A DNA stretch of 42,475 nucleotides from Pontibacter harenae (GCF_020907245.1 NZ_JAJJWH010000039.1:1-42475); one strand, 5' to 3'; shown: positions 33,442 to 42,475, counted from the stretch's first letter. Numbers and translations: made by a program. Notes: generated from the letters alone by a model not told the origin.

Positions 33442-34479
33442 TTAGAAATTTTCCTGTAGTTGTTTTTGGAAAATAACTTTATTGGCCGCCAACCTTACAT
33501 CAACATCTTCTGTTAGAGCTAGTTCCTTTAAAAAATAGGGGTCTACTTTTTCGTCAGACCTAATAAATTCAGCAAGGATGGCTAATTGTAAGTATTTGTT
33601 TGGTTCAGCGAAAAACACCTGCTGCAATGCCTGGGTAGAAGAATCGGAAGGGATTTCTCCTAAACAGCTAATGGCCTGGCGACGGATTACTTCTTCAGGG
33701 TGCCCTAGGCAGGCAATTACCATATGCTGATAGTTACTGGCATGCTGTTCGCCAATTAGCTTTAGCGTAAACTGCACCACACTTGCGTTAGCTGACTGTA
33801 ACCAGGTACAAACAATTTCTTCGGCGGGAAGAGGGTGGTTGGCTAAGAAGCCTAGAAGCTTTAGTTGGTGCCACTGGGTTAAGGAATACCGCATGTTTTC
33901 AAAAAAGCGTAAGCCCTCATATTGGTGGAAACACACCATTGCTATTTGGGCTTCCATACGAACCTCTGGGTGCGGGTGATTTGTTAAAAGCAGGATGTCA
34001 TGGCTATAAACCATTTGGTTCATCATGGCTAGTTCCTGAATTCCTTTAACCTTATCATACCATATAGTACTTTGCAAGCTTTGGACAGATAATTTATCTA
34101 ACTCCAGCTGTACATAAAGTTGTTCAATATTTTGCCCTGGCTGGCCACTTAAACTACTTTTTAATCGCTTAAGCTCCTGTAGCAATTCCATTTTTGCAAA
34201 TGGTTTTTGCAACAAGTTACTAACAGGCCTTGGCACATCAAATGCCAGATGGTTCTCTTTTTGCTCTTCTAAAATAATATCTACCAGCCATTCCTGAAGG
34301 GCTTGCTGTATAAAGTATTGTTTCTTAACCTGGTATTTTTTCCTGAGAAGAAGAATTACCATATAAAAAACAAGTAATAAGATTGTCCCCGTAAAACAGC
34401 CAACAGCTATATAAAAATGCTTTGGCTGGACCAGGTTTCCGATTTTAAATAATACTAGAAAGGCTATAGTTATCTGCAA
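33442..34479 (-). CDS. Membrane-anchored HEAT-repeat protein
   Basis: 345 residues from TTG at 34479; a stop lies five codons upstream, and any later start would lose the membrane segment. One or two N-terminal hydrophobic segments (IAFLVLFKIG, then FYIAVGCFTGTILLLVFYMV), a basic/coiled stretch to about residue 120, then HEAT/Armadillo-type helical repeats to the end (HPHPEVRMEAQIAMVCF, HPEEVIRRQAISCLGEI, DVDVRLAANKVIF). HEAT repeats are protein-binding scaffolds. Its position directly before the synthase suggests it links the regulator to the glycosyltransferase at the membrane; that is inference. Confidence 0.85.
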   Translation of the reverse strand: MQITIAFLVLFKIGNLVQPKHFYIAVGCFTGTILLLVFYMVILLLRKKYQVKKQYFIQQALQEWLVDIILEEQKENHLAFDVPRPVSNLLQKPFAKMELLQELKRLKSSLSGQPGQNIEQLYVQLELDKLSVQSLQSTIWYDKVKGIQELAMMNQMVYSHDILLLTNHPHPEVRMEAQIAMVCFHQYEGLRFFENMRYSLTQWHQLKLLGFLANHPLPAEEIVCTWLQSANASVVQFTLKLIGEQHASNYQHMVIACLGHPEEVIRRQAISCLGEIPSDSSTQALQQVFFAEPNKYLQLAILAEFIRSDEKVDPYFLKELALTEDVDVRLAANKVIFQKQLQENF

Positions 34480-34506
34480 TTGTAGCGCGTGTTAGTCGGT
34501 TGATTA

Positions 34507-34865
34507 TTAACTCTGCAATGCAAAGCGCCTGACCCGCAAGGCCAGCTCATTCGGACTGAAAGGTTTCGTGATATAATCATCAGCCCCTAAGTTGAAGGCT
34601 TCTACCACGACATTTTCCTGTCCCATCGTAGACAAAACAATCACTGGCACTGGCTTACTTAGTTTCTTGACCAGGCTTAAACTTCTAAGCCCGATACAAA
34701 AGGCATCATTATATCGGTTATTACCAGGTGAAAATCGTTTTTTTGTATTAGTTCTGATGCCTCCTGGCCATTGCTTGCCGTGGATACCTCATGGCCATCT
34801 TTCTTAAGACGCATCTGCATGGTGGCTAAGGTTATTGGTTCATCTTCGGCAATTAAAATTTTCAT
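34507..34865 (-). pseudogene. Response regulator with a one-base frameshift
   Basis: The first 62 codons encode a receiver start: MKILIAEDEP, Asp51 in [15 protein letters not shown]. The frame then hits TAA at 34677. In the next frame the rest follows at once: [20 protein letters not shown] and [19 protein letters not shown] to the stop at 34507. Restoring one base (for example GTT-GTA-AGC-CTG) gives a complete receiver of about 119 residues. The start overlaps the kinase stop by ATGA, indicating translational coupling. Confidence 0.88.
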
Positions 34866-37800
34866 ACTATATATCTTTGTGCCTCCAGAATAGAAAGCTG
34901 TTCATTTATTTCTTGCTCAATGGCTGGAAAGATTTCTGTATATAGATTCTGACACAAGTTTACCTGATCAGCGACTGCCTTCAGATCGTGATCTGCTTGG
35001 ACGGTTTCTTCCATTAAGAGCAGCATCTGATAAATTTCTGGTATACCCACCGAAGACAGGCTGCCTTTGATCTTATGGGTTTTTTCCAGAAATTCTTCCC
35101 AATTACCAGAGGTGGTTAAGGTACTTAACTCAGAAAGGTAGCTTGGCATTTTACCTTTAAAAAGGTTGAAGACTTGCTGAATTGCCTCCGTATCTTCTAA
35201 TTCCAGCAAATGGCTTATATCAAATGCCAAAGCCAGTCTTTCTTCTTTTACCGGTATTGAAGTGGTTGGTAAATCAACAAACTGGTGTTCGGTGGAGTCT
35301 GACAGAAACTGTTCGAGGGTTCGGGCCAGGTCAGTCATGGAAAACGGCTTGGCCATATAATCCGAAGCCCCGATTTCCATGCACCGGTCTCTTTCGTTGC
35401 GAAGTACGCTGGCAGTTAAGACTACGATTGGTGTTTCCAGGTGAAGCTTTTGCCGCATATAAGCGGTAGCCTCAAATCCATTCATGATAGGCATGCGCAA
35501 ATCCATAAAAATGATATCGTATCGGTTGCCCTTCTCTAAATCATTTATTGCTTCCTGACCATTATTTACAATAGAAATATCTAATTGATGTTGTTTTAGA
35601 GTAGATGCCAGCACCGCCTGGTTTATATCATTATCTTCTACAATTAAGGCTCTTTTACTACTGTATTTCTTTTTGATAGCAACTGGCGTATTGTTATGAT
35701 ATGGCATAACTACATGTACATCCTTGGAAATTTTATAGGGTAACTGAAGTATAAAGCTTGTACCCACACCTTTCTTGCTTTCAACAGTAATATCACCCCC
35801 CTGCATCTGGATGAGCCTTTTAGTTATGGCTAAGCCTAAACCAGTACCTCCGTACTTACTCGATATGTCAGTAGAAGCTTGGGAAAAATTATCAAAAATA
35901 TAATTAAGGTTACCTTCTTCAATACCAATTCCAGAGTCGCTTACCAAAAATTCCACTACAACATCGTCTTCGGTTTCACTTAGCAGCAAAGCCTCTAGTC
36001 GAACAAAGCCTTTGTCGGTAAACTTTATAGAATTACTCAGCAGGTTATTCAGAATCTGGTTTAACCGGTGAGGGTCACCGGTTAACACACGGGGTATAAA
36101 AGGATCGATGGATACAGCTAATCTAATGCCTTTTTCTTTGGCCCGTTCTTTAAATAATAAAGCGGTGCCAGTAACAGACTCATTAAAATCAAAATTAATA
36201 TTTTCTATGGTGAGCATACCCGCTTTTATTTTAGACAGATCAAGAATATCGTTTACTAAATTTAAAAGGGTGTCAGAAGAACGTTTAATAATATTTAACC
36301 GGCCATGCTGGTCAGGTTGCAAGGATGATGACGTTAATAAAAGGTTTACCATTCCTACAATGCCATTCATGGGGGTTCGTAATTCGTGGCTCATATTAGC
36401 AAGGAATTGTTCCTGTAGGTGTTCGGCGTTTTCGCGAGCCTTTACAAGCTGCTGTTCATGTTGAACTTGCTCGGTAATGTCTTTGCATAAAGTACAGATA
36501 CCGAAGAACTTCTTTTTTCGGTCATAAAGCGGAAACTTGATCACTTCCATTTCCAGAATTTTACCCTCCTGCAGCCTTATCTGTTGCTTAAACTCTTTTG
36601 ACTTGATTTCACCATCCTCTACATTGCCGTCATTAACACCGAACTCAGCCCTGGCCAAATCATCATCAAACATTGCTTTTAATTGCAGGCTTATTTCATT
36701 GTTTCTATCTAGGTCAAACAGGTTTAAAAAAGCTTTATTCGAAAAGATATGTTTACCTTCCATATCTTTTATCAATATTGCCTGTGGCGAATAATCTAGA
36801 ATGGCTTTAAAGCGGTACTGGAACTCTTCTTTATCGGACTGAGCAATTTTTACGGCTGCTTCTATTCTTTTCCTTTCGGTGATGTTCTTAGAAGCACAGC
36901 AAATACCGATGATGTTACTATCATCGTCTCTTACTGGGAAATAACTCGAATAATAGTTTTCATCGCCTTCCGGCATTTCGAATACCCGCTCAGTTTCCCA
37001 ATTATCTCCAGCTAGTACCTTTTGGTAAATAGCTTTTAATCCATCGCTCAACTCAGGTTCAAATAAATCCGGGAAACAATCTCCTAGCCTGCAATCAATG
37101 CCATAAGTTTTTTTAGCTAAGACATGGGCATGTTCATTTAATAGTAACAAGTTCAGGTTTAGGTCCAGTAAATACATTGCTTCCTGGGTGCTGGACATAA
37201 TTGCCTTAAGATTCTTTTCCGACTGTTTTAGCTGAATTTCCCTTAATTTTCTTTGCGTAATATCCCGTACACTGCAAACTATGATAGTCCCTTTATGAGA
37301 TTTCAGCAGGTTTAATCGTAAGTCTGCCGGAAACTCTTCCTGATTTTTCCGGATGACAATCAACTCACGGCTATTATCGATTGTTTTTTGTTCGGAAGGA
37401 TTGGCAAAAAATGCTTCGCGTCTGTTTATATGAGCAGCATGCTCATCCGCTGGCAGTAAAATTTGGATGTCCATCCCCAGGATTTCATCCTGAGTGTACC
37501 CAAATATGTCTTCTGCCTTTTTATTAAACAATAAAATTGTTCCTTCAGAATTAAATCCAACCATACCGTCTGGAGTTGCCTCCAGGAGGGAATCAGAAAA
37601 AGTTTTTTCTATAAGCAGATTCTCTTGGGCCAGTTTGTTTTGGGTTATATCCCTAATAGCCCCGATCATCCGATAGCCAAGGTTGTTTTCATCCCGGATT
37701 AAGATTCCGCGGTCGGTACAATAAGCAAAGCTTCCATCAGCTTTCTTGTACCGGTATTCCTGTTGCCAAGTAGCCTCACCGCTTTGCAAAAAAGCTTCCA

Positions 37801-40522
37801 AGTCATTAACTACCCTATCCCGGTCTTCGGGATGTAAATGATCTATCCATTGTTTATAACTTTCCCTGCTATTCTCTATTTCGTGGCCAAACAAGGTTTT
37901 CATATTGTCGCCCCAGAATAATTCATTGGTTATAAGATCCCAGTCCCAAATGCCATCATAAGACACTTTAGATAATGTTTCCCACCGGTGGTTACTAATC
38001 TTTAAAGCTAATTCTGCTTTAACTTTTTCAGTTACGTCGTTGGCTTCAACAATTAAGCTGGGTATGTTGTCGTATACAATATGGTGGGCTGAAACCTCTA
38101 CCTTGATTTGGGTGCCATCCTTCTTTAAGTGATTCCACAAACCATACCGCATTATACTTTTCTGAGTTTTTGCCTTATTCAGGGTTTCTTCTAAATAAGC
38201 AGCCTCCTCGGCTGGCCTCAAATCTCTGGCATGCAATTTTATGAATTCGTCTCTGGAGTAACCATAATGATTGATGGCACTTTCATTTACATCCAGAATC
38301 TCAAGGGTTTCCAGATTATAGATCCATTTTGGTAAGGGTGCCTGGTAAAATAGAAGTTTATATTTTTCTTCTGAAGCCTGTAAATCATGTTCAAACTTAC
38401 GTTGCTCCGTTACATCCTGAGCTGTACCGTATAGGCGTATTACCTCATTGGATGCGTTCAAAGCACATTTCCCGATAACACTTATTACTCTGTGGTTGCC
38501 CTTTCCTGTGTTTATGCGGTAATCGGCAGAAAAGGGCTCTCCGTCATTTATGGCTTTTTGTGTTATTTGAATGGCAACATCCCTGTCAGCCTCATTAACA
38601 AAATTTAGGAACGAAACAAGTGTTTCATCAAAACCTTCGGTATCGGCTTCAAAAACTAAATAAAGTTCTTGTGATACCGTAAGCCTTTGGGAAGGTATCT
38701 CCAAGTTCCAGGAACCGATTTTGGCTATGTGCTGCGCTTCTGCCAGGGCAGCTTCACTTTTTTGGATAAGTTCAGAAGCAATCCGCCTCTCGGTCATATC
38801 CACTAGAATATTTATACCGCCAGTAATATTTCCAGCCGCATCATAGCTAATAACCGGGTGTGGCATTACATACCGTTTTTCACCATTTGGCCGTTCTATA
38901 ATAATTTCCTGACCATAAACTGGCTCTCCATTTTGCAGCGCTTGGGCCATCGGGCTTGCTGTCTGGTGTATTACCTGATGATTGGTGTCAGAAATTTTAT
39001 AAGAACCACACCAGCGGTCCTCATTTAGATCGGGCTCCCGACCCCAAAGCTCGACGGCTGCTTTATTATAAAGCTTAATTTTACCGGAAGTTTCGCAAGT
39101 GTATATTGCGGCTGGTAAATCTTGAATAAGCTGACGGAAATTACGTTCGCTTTCTTCTATTTTTAGGCGATTTTGAACCTGTTCCGTTACATCTACACCA
39201 TAAAAAAATATCCCTTCTACTTTATCTTCGGCACTGGTGTAAGGCTGGAAAACTGTATTTAAATAAAGTTCAGATATTCCAGCTTTATTTTTCCCATTTA
39301 AGAATACCTGCATCTCATGACCAACGAAGGGTTCTCCAGTTTCATAAACCTGATCTAAAATTTTTAGAAAACCTTGTTGCTCTATTTCTGGCAATGAAAC
39401 CTTGATAGGTTGCCCGTTAATAACACGGTTATCTGTAAGGGCATCATAATAGGTGTTTTTTGATACTACCTCATGGGCAGAACCTTTTAATATACAAATG
39501 CTGCTGGGAGCTTGAATAAATAATTCATTAAAGCGCTTTTGTTCGCCTCGGAAAGCCTTTTCTAGGTTTTTCTTTTCGGTGGCGTCTTTTGCCACACAAT
39601 ACATGATCTGGTCCTCGGTATTATAGCTTGCCGACCACAGAATAGGAGCAAAGCTTCCATCTGGACGCAGGTAATGGTTTTCAAAGGTTGTAACCAGATT
39701 TCCGTTCATGATGGAGGCGGCAATATCGGAGGTTAACTTCTTGTCCTGCTCAGCTACAAAATCCATGTAGGCCTGTCCGATTAAGTCTTCCGGAGCATAA
39801 CCCCAAACCCAGGCCGATGCAGCGCTTACCTGAACAAACTTACCCTGGGCATCTATGGTGCAGATAACGTCCAGGGAGGAGTCCATGATGCGTCTTAGAT
39901 TATTTATAGCTTTGGCTAAAAGTGCATTTACCGTTTGAACTTCCTGGTCAGCCTTTATGCGGTCAGAAACATCTCTAAAATTATAAACTATAGCTTGTAC
40001 GCTCTCCTGGTGCAGTAAATTCGTGGTTTCTCCTTCTAGCCATATATAATGCCCTGCTTTATGAAGAGCTCTAGTTAAGCCTTTAACTGGTTTATCAGGA
40101 TTTTCTAAGACCTGTTGCCATTGAGACTTTATAGCTGGCAGGTCATCGGGATGAATGTGATTCTTTAAAGGGATCTTTTTAAACTCTTCTAGTGCCCAAC
40201 CCAGGATTTTTTCTGTCGCTGGGCTCCAATAGGTTATATTAGAATTATTATCTCGTAAGATAATTGCTTCATTGTTATTTTCTACAAGCGCGCGAAAATG
40301 CTTCTCGTGTCTTATTAATTCTTCTCCGGCTATCTTTTTTTCCTCCAGATTCTTCCAGCCTTTTCTTAAAACCAAGGTGAGTAAAAAAATAAGGATACCT
40401 AGACTCGAAAATAAAACTATATTAGTTTGGAAAGCAATTTCGTCACTTTGTCTTTTTCGTTTGGATAATATCTGGTTTTCATGTTTATGCATAGCAGAAA
40501 CAATTTCCCTTATTCTATCCAT
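34862..40522 (-). CDS. Giant hybrid sensor kinase: ten PAS, HisKA, HATPase, receiver, HPt
   Basis: 1886 residues as an open frame; its true N terminus is the CHASE3 fragment at 40566-40994, separated by a frameshift. Starting from residue 1 here: the end of CHASE3 (MDRIREIVSAMHKHE), membrane helix 2 (about 33-55), ten PAS domains in tandem (about 75 to 1350, each closing in a DVTE/DITE-type motif), HisKA with His1379 (NMSHELRTPMNGIVG), HATPase_c (NNLLSNSIKF, DSGIGI, GGTGLGLAI), receiver with Asp1674 (FMDLRMPIMNG), and HPt with His1816 (THKIKGSLSSVG). It is a complete His-Asp-His phosphorelay in one chain, expected to pass phosphate to the regulator encoded right behind. Ten PAS domains is exceptionally many. 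Confidence 0.93.
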   Translation of the reverse strand: MDRIREIVSAMHKHENQILSKRKRQSDEIAFQTNIVLFSSLGILIFLLTLVLRKGWKNLEEKKIAGEELIRHEKHFRALVENNNEAIILRDNNSNITYWSPATEKILGWALEEFKKIPLKNHIHPDDLPAIKSQWQQVLENPDKPVKGLTRALHKAGHYIWLEGETTNLLHQESVQAIVYNFRDVSDRIKADQEVQTVNALLAKAINNLRRIMDSSLDVICTIDAQGKFVQVSAASAWVWGYAPEDLIGQAYMDFVAEQDKKLTSDIAASIMNGNLVTTFENHYLRPDGSFAPILWSASYNTEDQIMYCVAKDATEKKNLEKAFRGEQKRFNELFIQAPSSICILKGSAHEVVSKNTYYDALTDNRVINGQPIKVSLPEIEQQGFLKILDQVYETGEPFVGHEMQVFLNGKNKAGISELYLNTVFQPYTSAEDKVEGIFFYGVDVTEQVQNRLKIEESERNFRQLIQDLPAAIYTCETSGKIKLYNKAAVELWGREPDLNEDRWCGSYKISDTNHQVIHQTASPMAQALQNGEPVYGQEIIIERPNGEKRYVMPHPVISYDAAGNITGGINILVDMTERRIASELIQKSEAALAEAQHIAKIGSWNLEIPSQRLTVSQELYLVFEADTEGFDETLVSFLNFVNEADRDVAIQITQKAINDGEPFSADYRINTGKGNHRVISVIGKCALNASNEVIRLYGTAQDVTEQRKFEHDLQASEEKYKLLFYQAPLPKWIYNLETLEILDVNESAINHYGYSRDEFIKLHARDLRPAEEAAYLEETLNKAKTQKSIMRYGLWNHLKKDGTQIKVEVSAHHIVYDNIPSLIVEANDVTEKVKAELALKISNHRWETLSKVSYDGIWDWDLITNELFWGDNMKTLFGHEIENSRESYKQWIDHLHPEDRDRVVNDLEAFLQSGEATWQQEYRYKKADGSFAYCTDRGILIRDENNLGYRMIGAIRDITQNKLAQENLLIEKTFSDSLLEATPDGMVGFNSEGTILLFNKKAEDIFGYTQDEILGMDIQILLPADEHAAHINRREAFFANPSEQKTIDNSRELIVIRKNQEEFPADLRLNLLKSHKGTIIVCSVRDITQRKLREIQLKQSEKNLKAIMSSTQEAMYLLDLNLNLLLLNEHAHVLAKKTYGIDCRLGDCFPDLFEPELSDGLKAIYQKVLAGDNWETERVFEMPEGDENYYSSYFPVRDDDSNIIGICCASKNITERKRIEAAVKIAQSDKEEFQYRFKAILDYSPQAILIKDMEGKHIFSNKAFLNLFDLDRNNEISLQLKAMFDDDLARAEFGVNDGNVEDGEIKSKEFKQQIRLQEGKILEMEVIKFPLYDRKKKFFGICTLCKDITEQVQHEQQLVKARENAEHLQEQFLANMSHELRTPMNGIVGMVNLLLTSSSLQPDQHGRLNIIKRSSDTLLNLVNDILDLSKIKAGMLTIENINFDFNESVTGTALLFKERAKEKGIRLAVSIDPFIPRVLTGDPHRLNQILNNLLSNSIKFTDKGFVRLEALLLSETEDDVVVEFLVSDSGIGIEEGNLNYIFDNFSQASTDISSKYGGTGLGLAITKRLIQMQGGDITVESKKGVGTSFILQLPYKISKDVHVVMPYHNNTPVAIKKKYSSKRALIVEDNDINQAVLASTLKQHQLDISIVNNGQEAINDLEKGNRYDIIFMDLRMPIMNGFEATAYMRQKLHLETPIVVLTASVLRNERDRCMEIGASDYMAKPFSMTDLARTLEQFLSDSTEHQFVDLPTTSIPVKEERLALAFDISHLLELEDTEAIQQVFNLFKGKMPSYLSELSTLTTSGNWEEFLEKTHKIKGSLSSVGIPEIYQMLLLMEETVQADHDLKAVADQVNLCQNLYTEIFPAIEQEINEQLSILEAQRYIV

Positions 40523-40553
40523 TTGGATTTTTCCCTGGTTTGTCGAAACCAGG

Positions 40554-40595
40554 ATTATAGCCTCTTCAAGACCTTTTTCTTGAAGAGGCTATAAT
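40554..40595. repeat. Perfect 17-bp inverted repeat at the kinase frameshift
   Basis: ATTATAGCCTCTTCAAG (40554-40570) and its exact complement (40579-40595) enclose the 8-base loop ACCTTTTT. It lies inside the CHASE3 coding sequence where the reading frame breaks. Confidence 0.9.
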
Positions 40596-40994
40596 GGTAA
40601 ATTTAGCAATGGCAATCTTTTTTGTTAGATGGAAATGCAACTTTTCAAGGTGCCCTTTTTGAATAGGATCATCTTCCATAAGTTCCACCAGGTGCAAAAA
40701 AGTTTTGTTTAAGTTTTTTTCGGCTTGCTCGAAGGGCTGTTTATAGATTTCCTGATTTGTGATTACAAAACCCCGGGCACTGGTTTCATAATCTTTAGTT
40801 AAAGATACAATCCGTTCAATCTGGAAAATTTCTTCCTGAGAATGTAAAACGAGACGGGAATATTCATTCTCTTTTCTCAGGTTATAATTTACAATATAAA
40901 CAAGGAGTATTAATAAGAGGAAAGTGAGAGAAAAGCCAGCAACAAACTTTTTGAATTCTTGTGTGCTTCTAATAATAGTATAAATTTTTAACAT
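40566..40994 (-). CDS. CHASE3-type N terminus of the giant kinase, frameshifted
   Basis: 142 codons from ATG at 40994 (a TTG five codons earlier is less likely). Membrane helix FVAGFSLTFLLLILLVYIV, then the CHASE3 pattern: IERIVSLTKDYETSARGFVITN, YKQPFEQAEKNLNKTF and LHFHLTKKIAIAKFTI. The frame ends after a nonsense tail (ASSRKRS). In the kinase frame the continuation LQEKGLEEAIILVSTNQGKI leads straight into MDRIREIV, which is normal CHASE3 sequence. A +1 change between the two frames would restore one protein of about 2040 residues with a periplasmic CHASE3 sensor between two membrane helices. Confidence 0.85.
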   Translation of the reverse strand: MLKIYTIIRSTQEFKKFVAGFSLTFLLLILLVYIVNYNLRKENEYSRLVLHSQEEIFQIERIVSLTKDYETSARGFVITNQEIYKQPFEQAEKNLNKTFLHLVELMEDDPIQKGHLEKLHFHLTKKIAIAKFTIIASSRKRS

Positions 40995-41475
40995 AAGCTT
41001 TTCTGACAAGCACTAAGAATTATTTTGTAGTTTTTTATTGCTTTTAATTTCATAAAACCGTTTTCTTGTTTATTCAAAAACAAATATAATTTCAATGTGC
41101 TAATTTTATTAATAGTTTTTTATTCACCATTAAATATTGGAAATGTTCAAACATTTAACTCGTAAAATTGATTTACTGATGTTTCAGGTAAATATAGGGA
41201 ATAAAAATGCAAGTAGATATCAATAATAATGCTTTATAAAAAAAGTGTTTAATATTAGAATTCTTTTATTTTATGATTCACGCATTATTTAACAGGCAGG
41301 TCGGCTCTTTCCTGTCGATTTTTTGGTTATTAAATTTGACAAACTGCCCTTATCCCCACCTGTGGAGTACAAATTCAAGCATACTATTATAAAGGCGATG
41401 ATTGATGTAAAGCATAACTTGCGTAAAGCAGTATATATGTAAAATATAGCTTACAATAAGCCAAAGACAAGACCT
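40995..41475. promoter_or_regulatory. AT-rich spacer upstream of the giant-kinase operon
   Basis: 481 bases without a gene. On the minus strand TATATTTG at 41081-41088 matches TAnnTTTG and is about 90 bases before the kinase ATG, but no TTG sits at the right distance. AAATGTT-CA-AACATTT at 41141-41156 is an inverted repeat that could be an operator. Confidence 0.35.
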
Positions 41476-42475
41476 TTGCACCCTTCCTGGCAACGGCTGC
41501 TGGCTGATTTAAATAAAGGTTTAAATTTGACTATGATGGAAAGACGCGTATTTGACGCCTCCTTTAAACAGATGACTGTAGACCTCTCCTATGCGAGGGA
41601 ATCAGTAAAAGAGGTAGCCGATGAGTTAGGTATAGATCCCAGTCGTCTGAGTAAGTGGTGGCAGAAAGACGCCTTGCCAGTAGATCTACCGAAGGGTTAA
41701 ATGATGATCAGAAAGAGATCAAGCGGCTGCAAAAAGAGCTCAAGGAGGCGCAGCTGGAGCGCGATATTTTAAAAAAGGCGGTGAGCACCTTCTCCAAGGG
41801 AGACGGGCGGTATACGGATTTATAAAGGAGGTATATCAGCAGAGCAAGTGCCGCTATGGCAGCCCCAGGATCAGCTTTGAACTCCAGGAGCAGGGCATCT
41901 AGGCTTCTCACCCAAGGATAGCCCGTGCCATGCGTAAACACCAGATACATAGCATTGTAAAAAGGAAGTATCGGGTGCAGACCACAGACTCCAGTCATGC
42001 CTATGCAGTAGCGGAAAACCACCTGGCAAGAGATTTCCAGGCGGTAAGGCTGGCAGAGAAGTGGGGATCTGATTTAACCTACATCAGGACCAGGGAAGGC
42101 TAGCTGTACCTGACGATCGTACTGGACCTGGCCGACAGGAAAGTAGTCGGTTGGGCTTTGAGTGAGACTATGAAGGCGGATGGCGGACACAACTACGGTG
42201 GCCGTCTTCATGATGGCCGTCAAAAACAGTCCCCTGTTTCACTCCCTTTTATTTCACTCTGACCAGGGCGTGCTTACGCCTGCAGTGCCTTCTGAGAGCA
42301 GTTGGAGAGGATGCCGGTACAGCAAAGTATGAGCCGCAAGGGCAATTATTGGGATAATGCAGTGGCAGAGAGCTTCTTTAAGACAATGAAAACTGAAACA
42401 GTGTACCACCACATCTTTGCCACCGGGAAAGAGGCCCAATGCCGTCAACTTAAGGATTTACAGTACTGGTCTTTT
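41476..42475 (+). pseudogene. Decayed IS3-type insertion sequence (OrfA and OrfB), cut by the window end
   Basis: OrfA remnant from about 41527: [36 protein letters not shown], a break near 41700, then [20 protein letters not shown] in another frame. OrfB remnant from about 41820: SKCRYGSPRISFELQEQGI, stop, RARAMRKHQI-type region, GSDLTYIRTREG, stop, LYLTIVLDLADRKVVGWAL, frameshift, LLFHSDQGV, and [19 protein letters not shown] near 42340. The D, D and E blocks are recognisable, but several stops and frameshifts make it inactive. It continues past 42475. A fragment of a related OrfA is at 30128-30252. Confidence 0.88.

Noticed and set aside
34677..34865. A short 62-residue response regulator
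   Set aside because: It lacks the conserved Thr and Lys; these occur at once in the adjacent frame, so the gene is frameshifted rather than short.
40566..41009. A stand-alone small CHASE3 membrane protein gene
   Set aside because: Its end is nonsense sequence and its natural continuation is in the kinase frame immediately downstream, so it is a frameshifted part of one gene.

Overview
The window reads as chromosomal DNA of a Cytophagales-type Bacteroidota, probably near Pontibacter, Rufibacter or Adhaeribacter. The assignment rests on promoters matching TAnnTTTG, absence of strong Shine-Dalgarno sites, DUF4290 immediately upstream of murA, a TIGR02757 gene, lipoproteins with an acidic stretch after the lipid-accepting Cys, an eIF1-like YciH and a GAPDH of the NAD type. 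No database search was possible, so genus is inference.

Left and centre (1 to about 27.8 kb) are an ordinary core chromosome. In order: a secreted Sel1/ankyrin protein (-), PcrA/UvrD helicase, DUF4290 protein and MurA (+), a complete IS3-family insertion sequence, a THUMP-type rRNA methyltransferase (-), MurB, five tandem paralogous small lipoproteins (+), MutS2 (-), a YhcH-type protein and an orphan AT-rich gene (+), a serine hydrolase, TIGR02757, LysM and DUF4905-like genes (-), an NfeD-type membrane protease and KdsB (+), then YciH, a diacylglycerol-kinase-like enzyme, a tandem UspA protein and GapA (-). Peptidoglycan (murA, murB) and LPS (kdsB) precursor genes are here. Several spacers carry degenerate, word-like short repeats of at least three families.

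The right third (27.8 to 42.5 kb) is accessory. It begins at a tRNA-Glu gene whose 3' end, terminator and following 50 bases are repeated, ungapped and at about 82% identity, 3.9 kb further on. Between the two copies lie two PAS histidine kinases, a one-domain response regulator and relics of two transposases. Beyond the second copy is a minus-strand operon: a giant sensor kinase (CHASE3, ten PAS domains, HisKA, HATPase, receiver, HPt), a response regulator, a membrane-anchored HEAT protein and a membrane family-2 glycosyltransferase. It looks like a phosphorelay-controlled polysaccharide synthase.

Both signalling genes of that operon are broken as read. The kinase has a frameshift in its CHASE3 domain, sitting on a perfect 17-bp inverted repeat, and the response regulator has a one-base frameshift. 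The window ends in a heavily decayed IS3-type transposase, a fragment of which also occurs at 30.1 kb. The candidate new system is the kinase/regulator/HEAT/glycosyltransferase operon; the lipoprotein array and the tRNA-flanked kinase island are the next most interesting.
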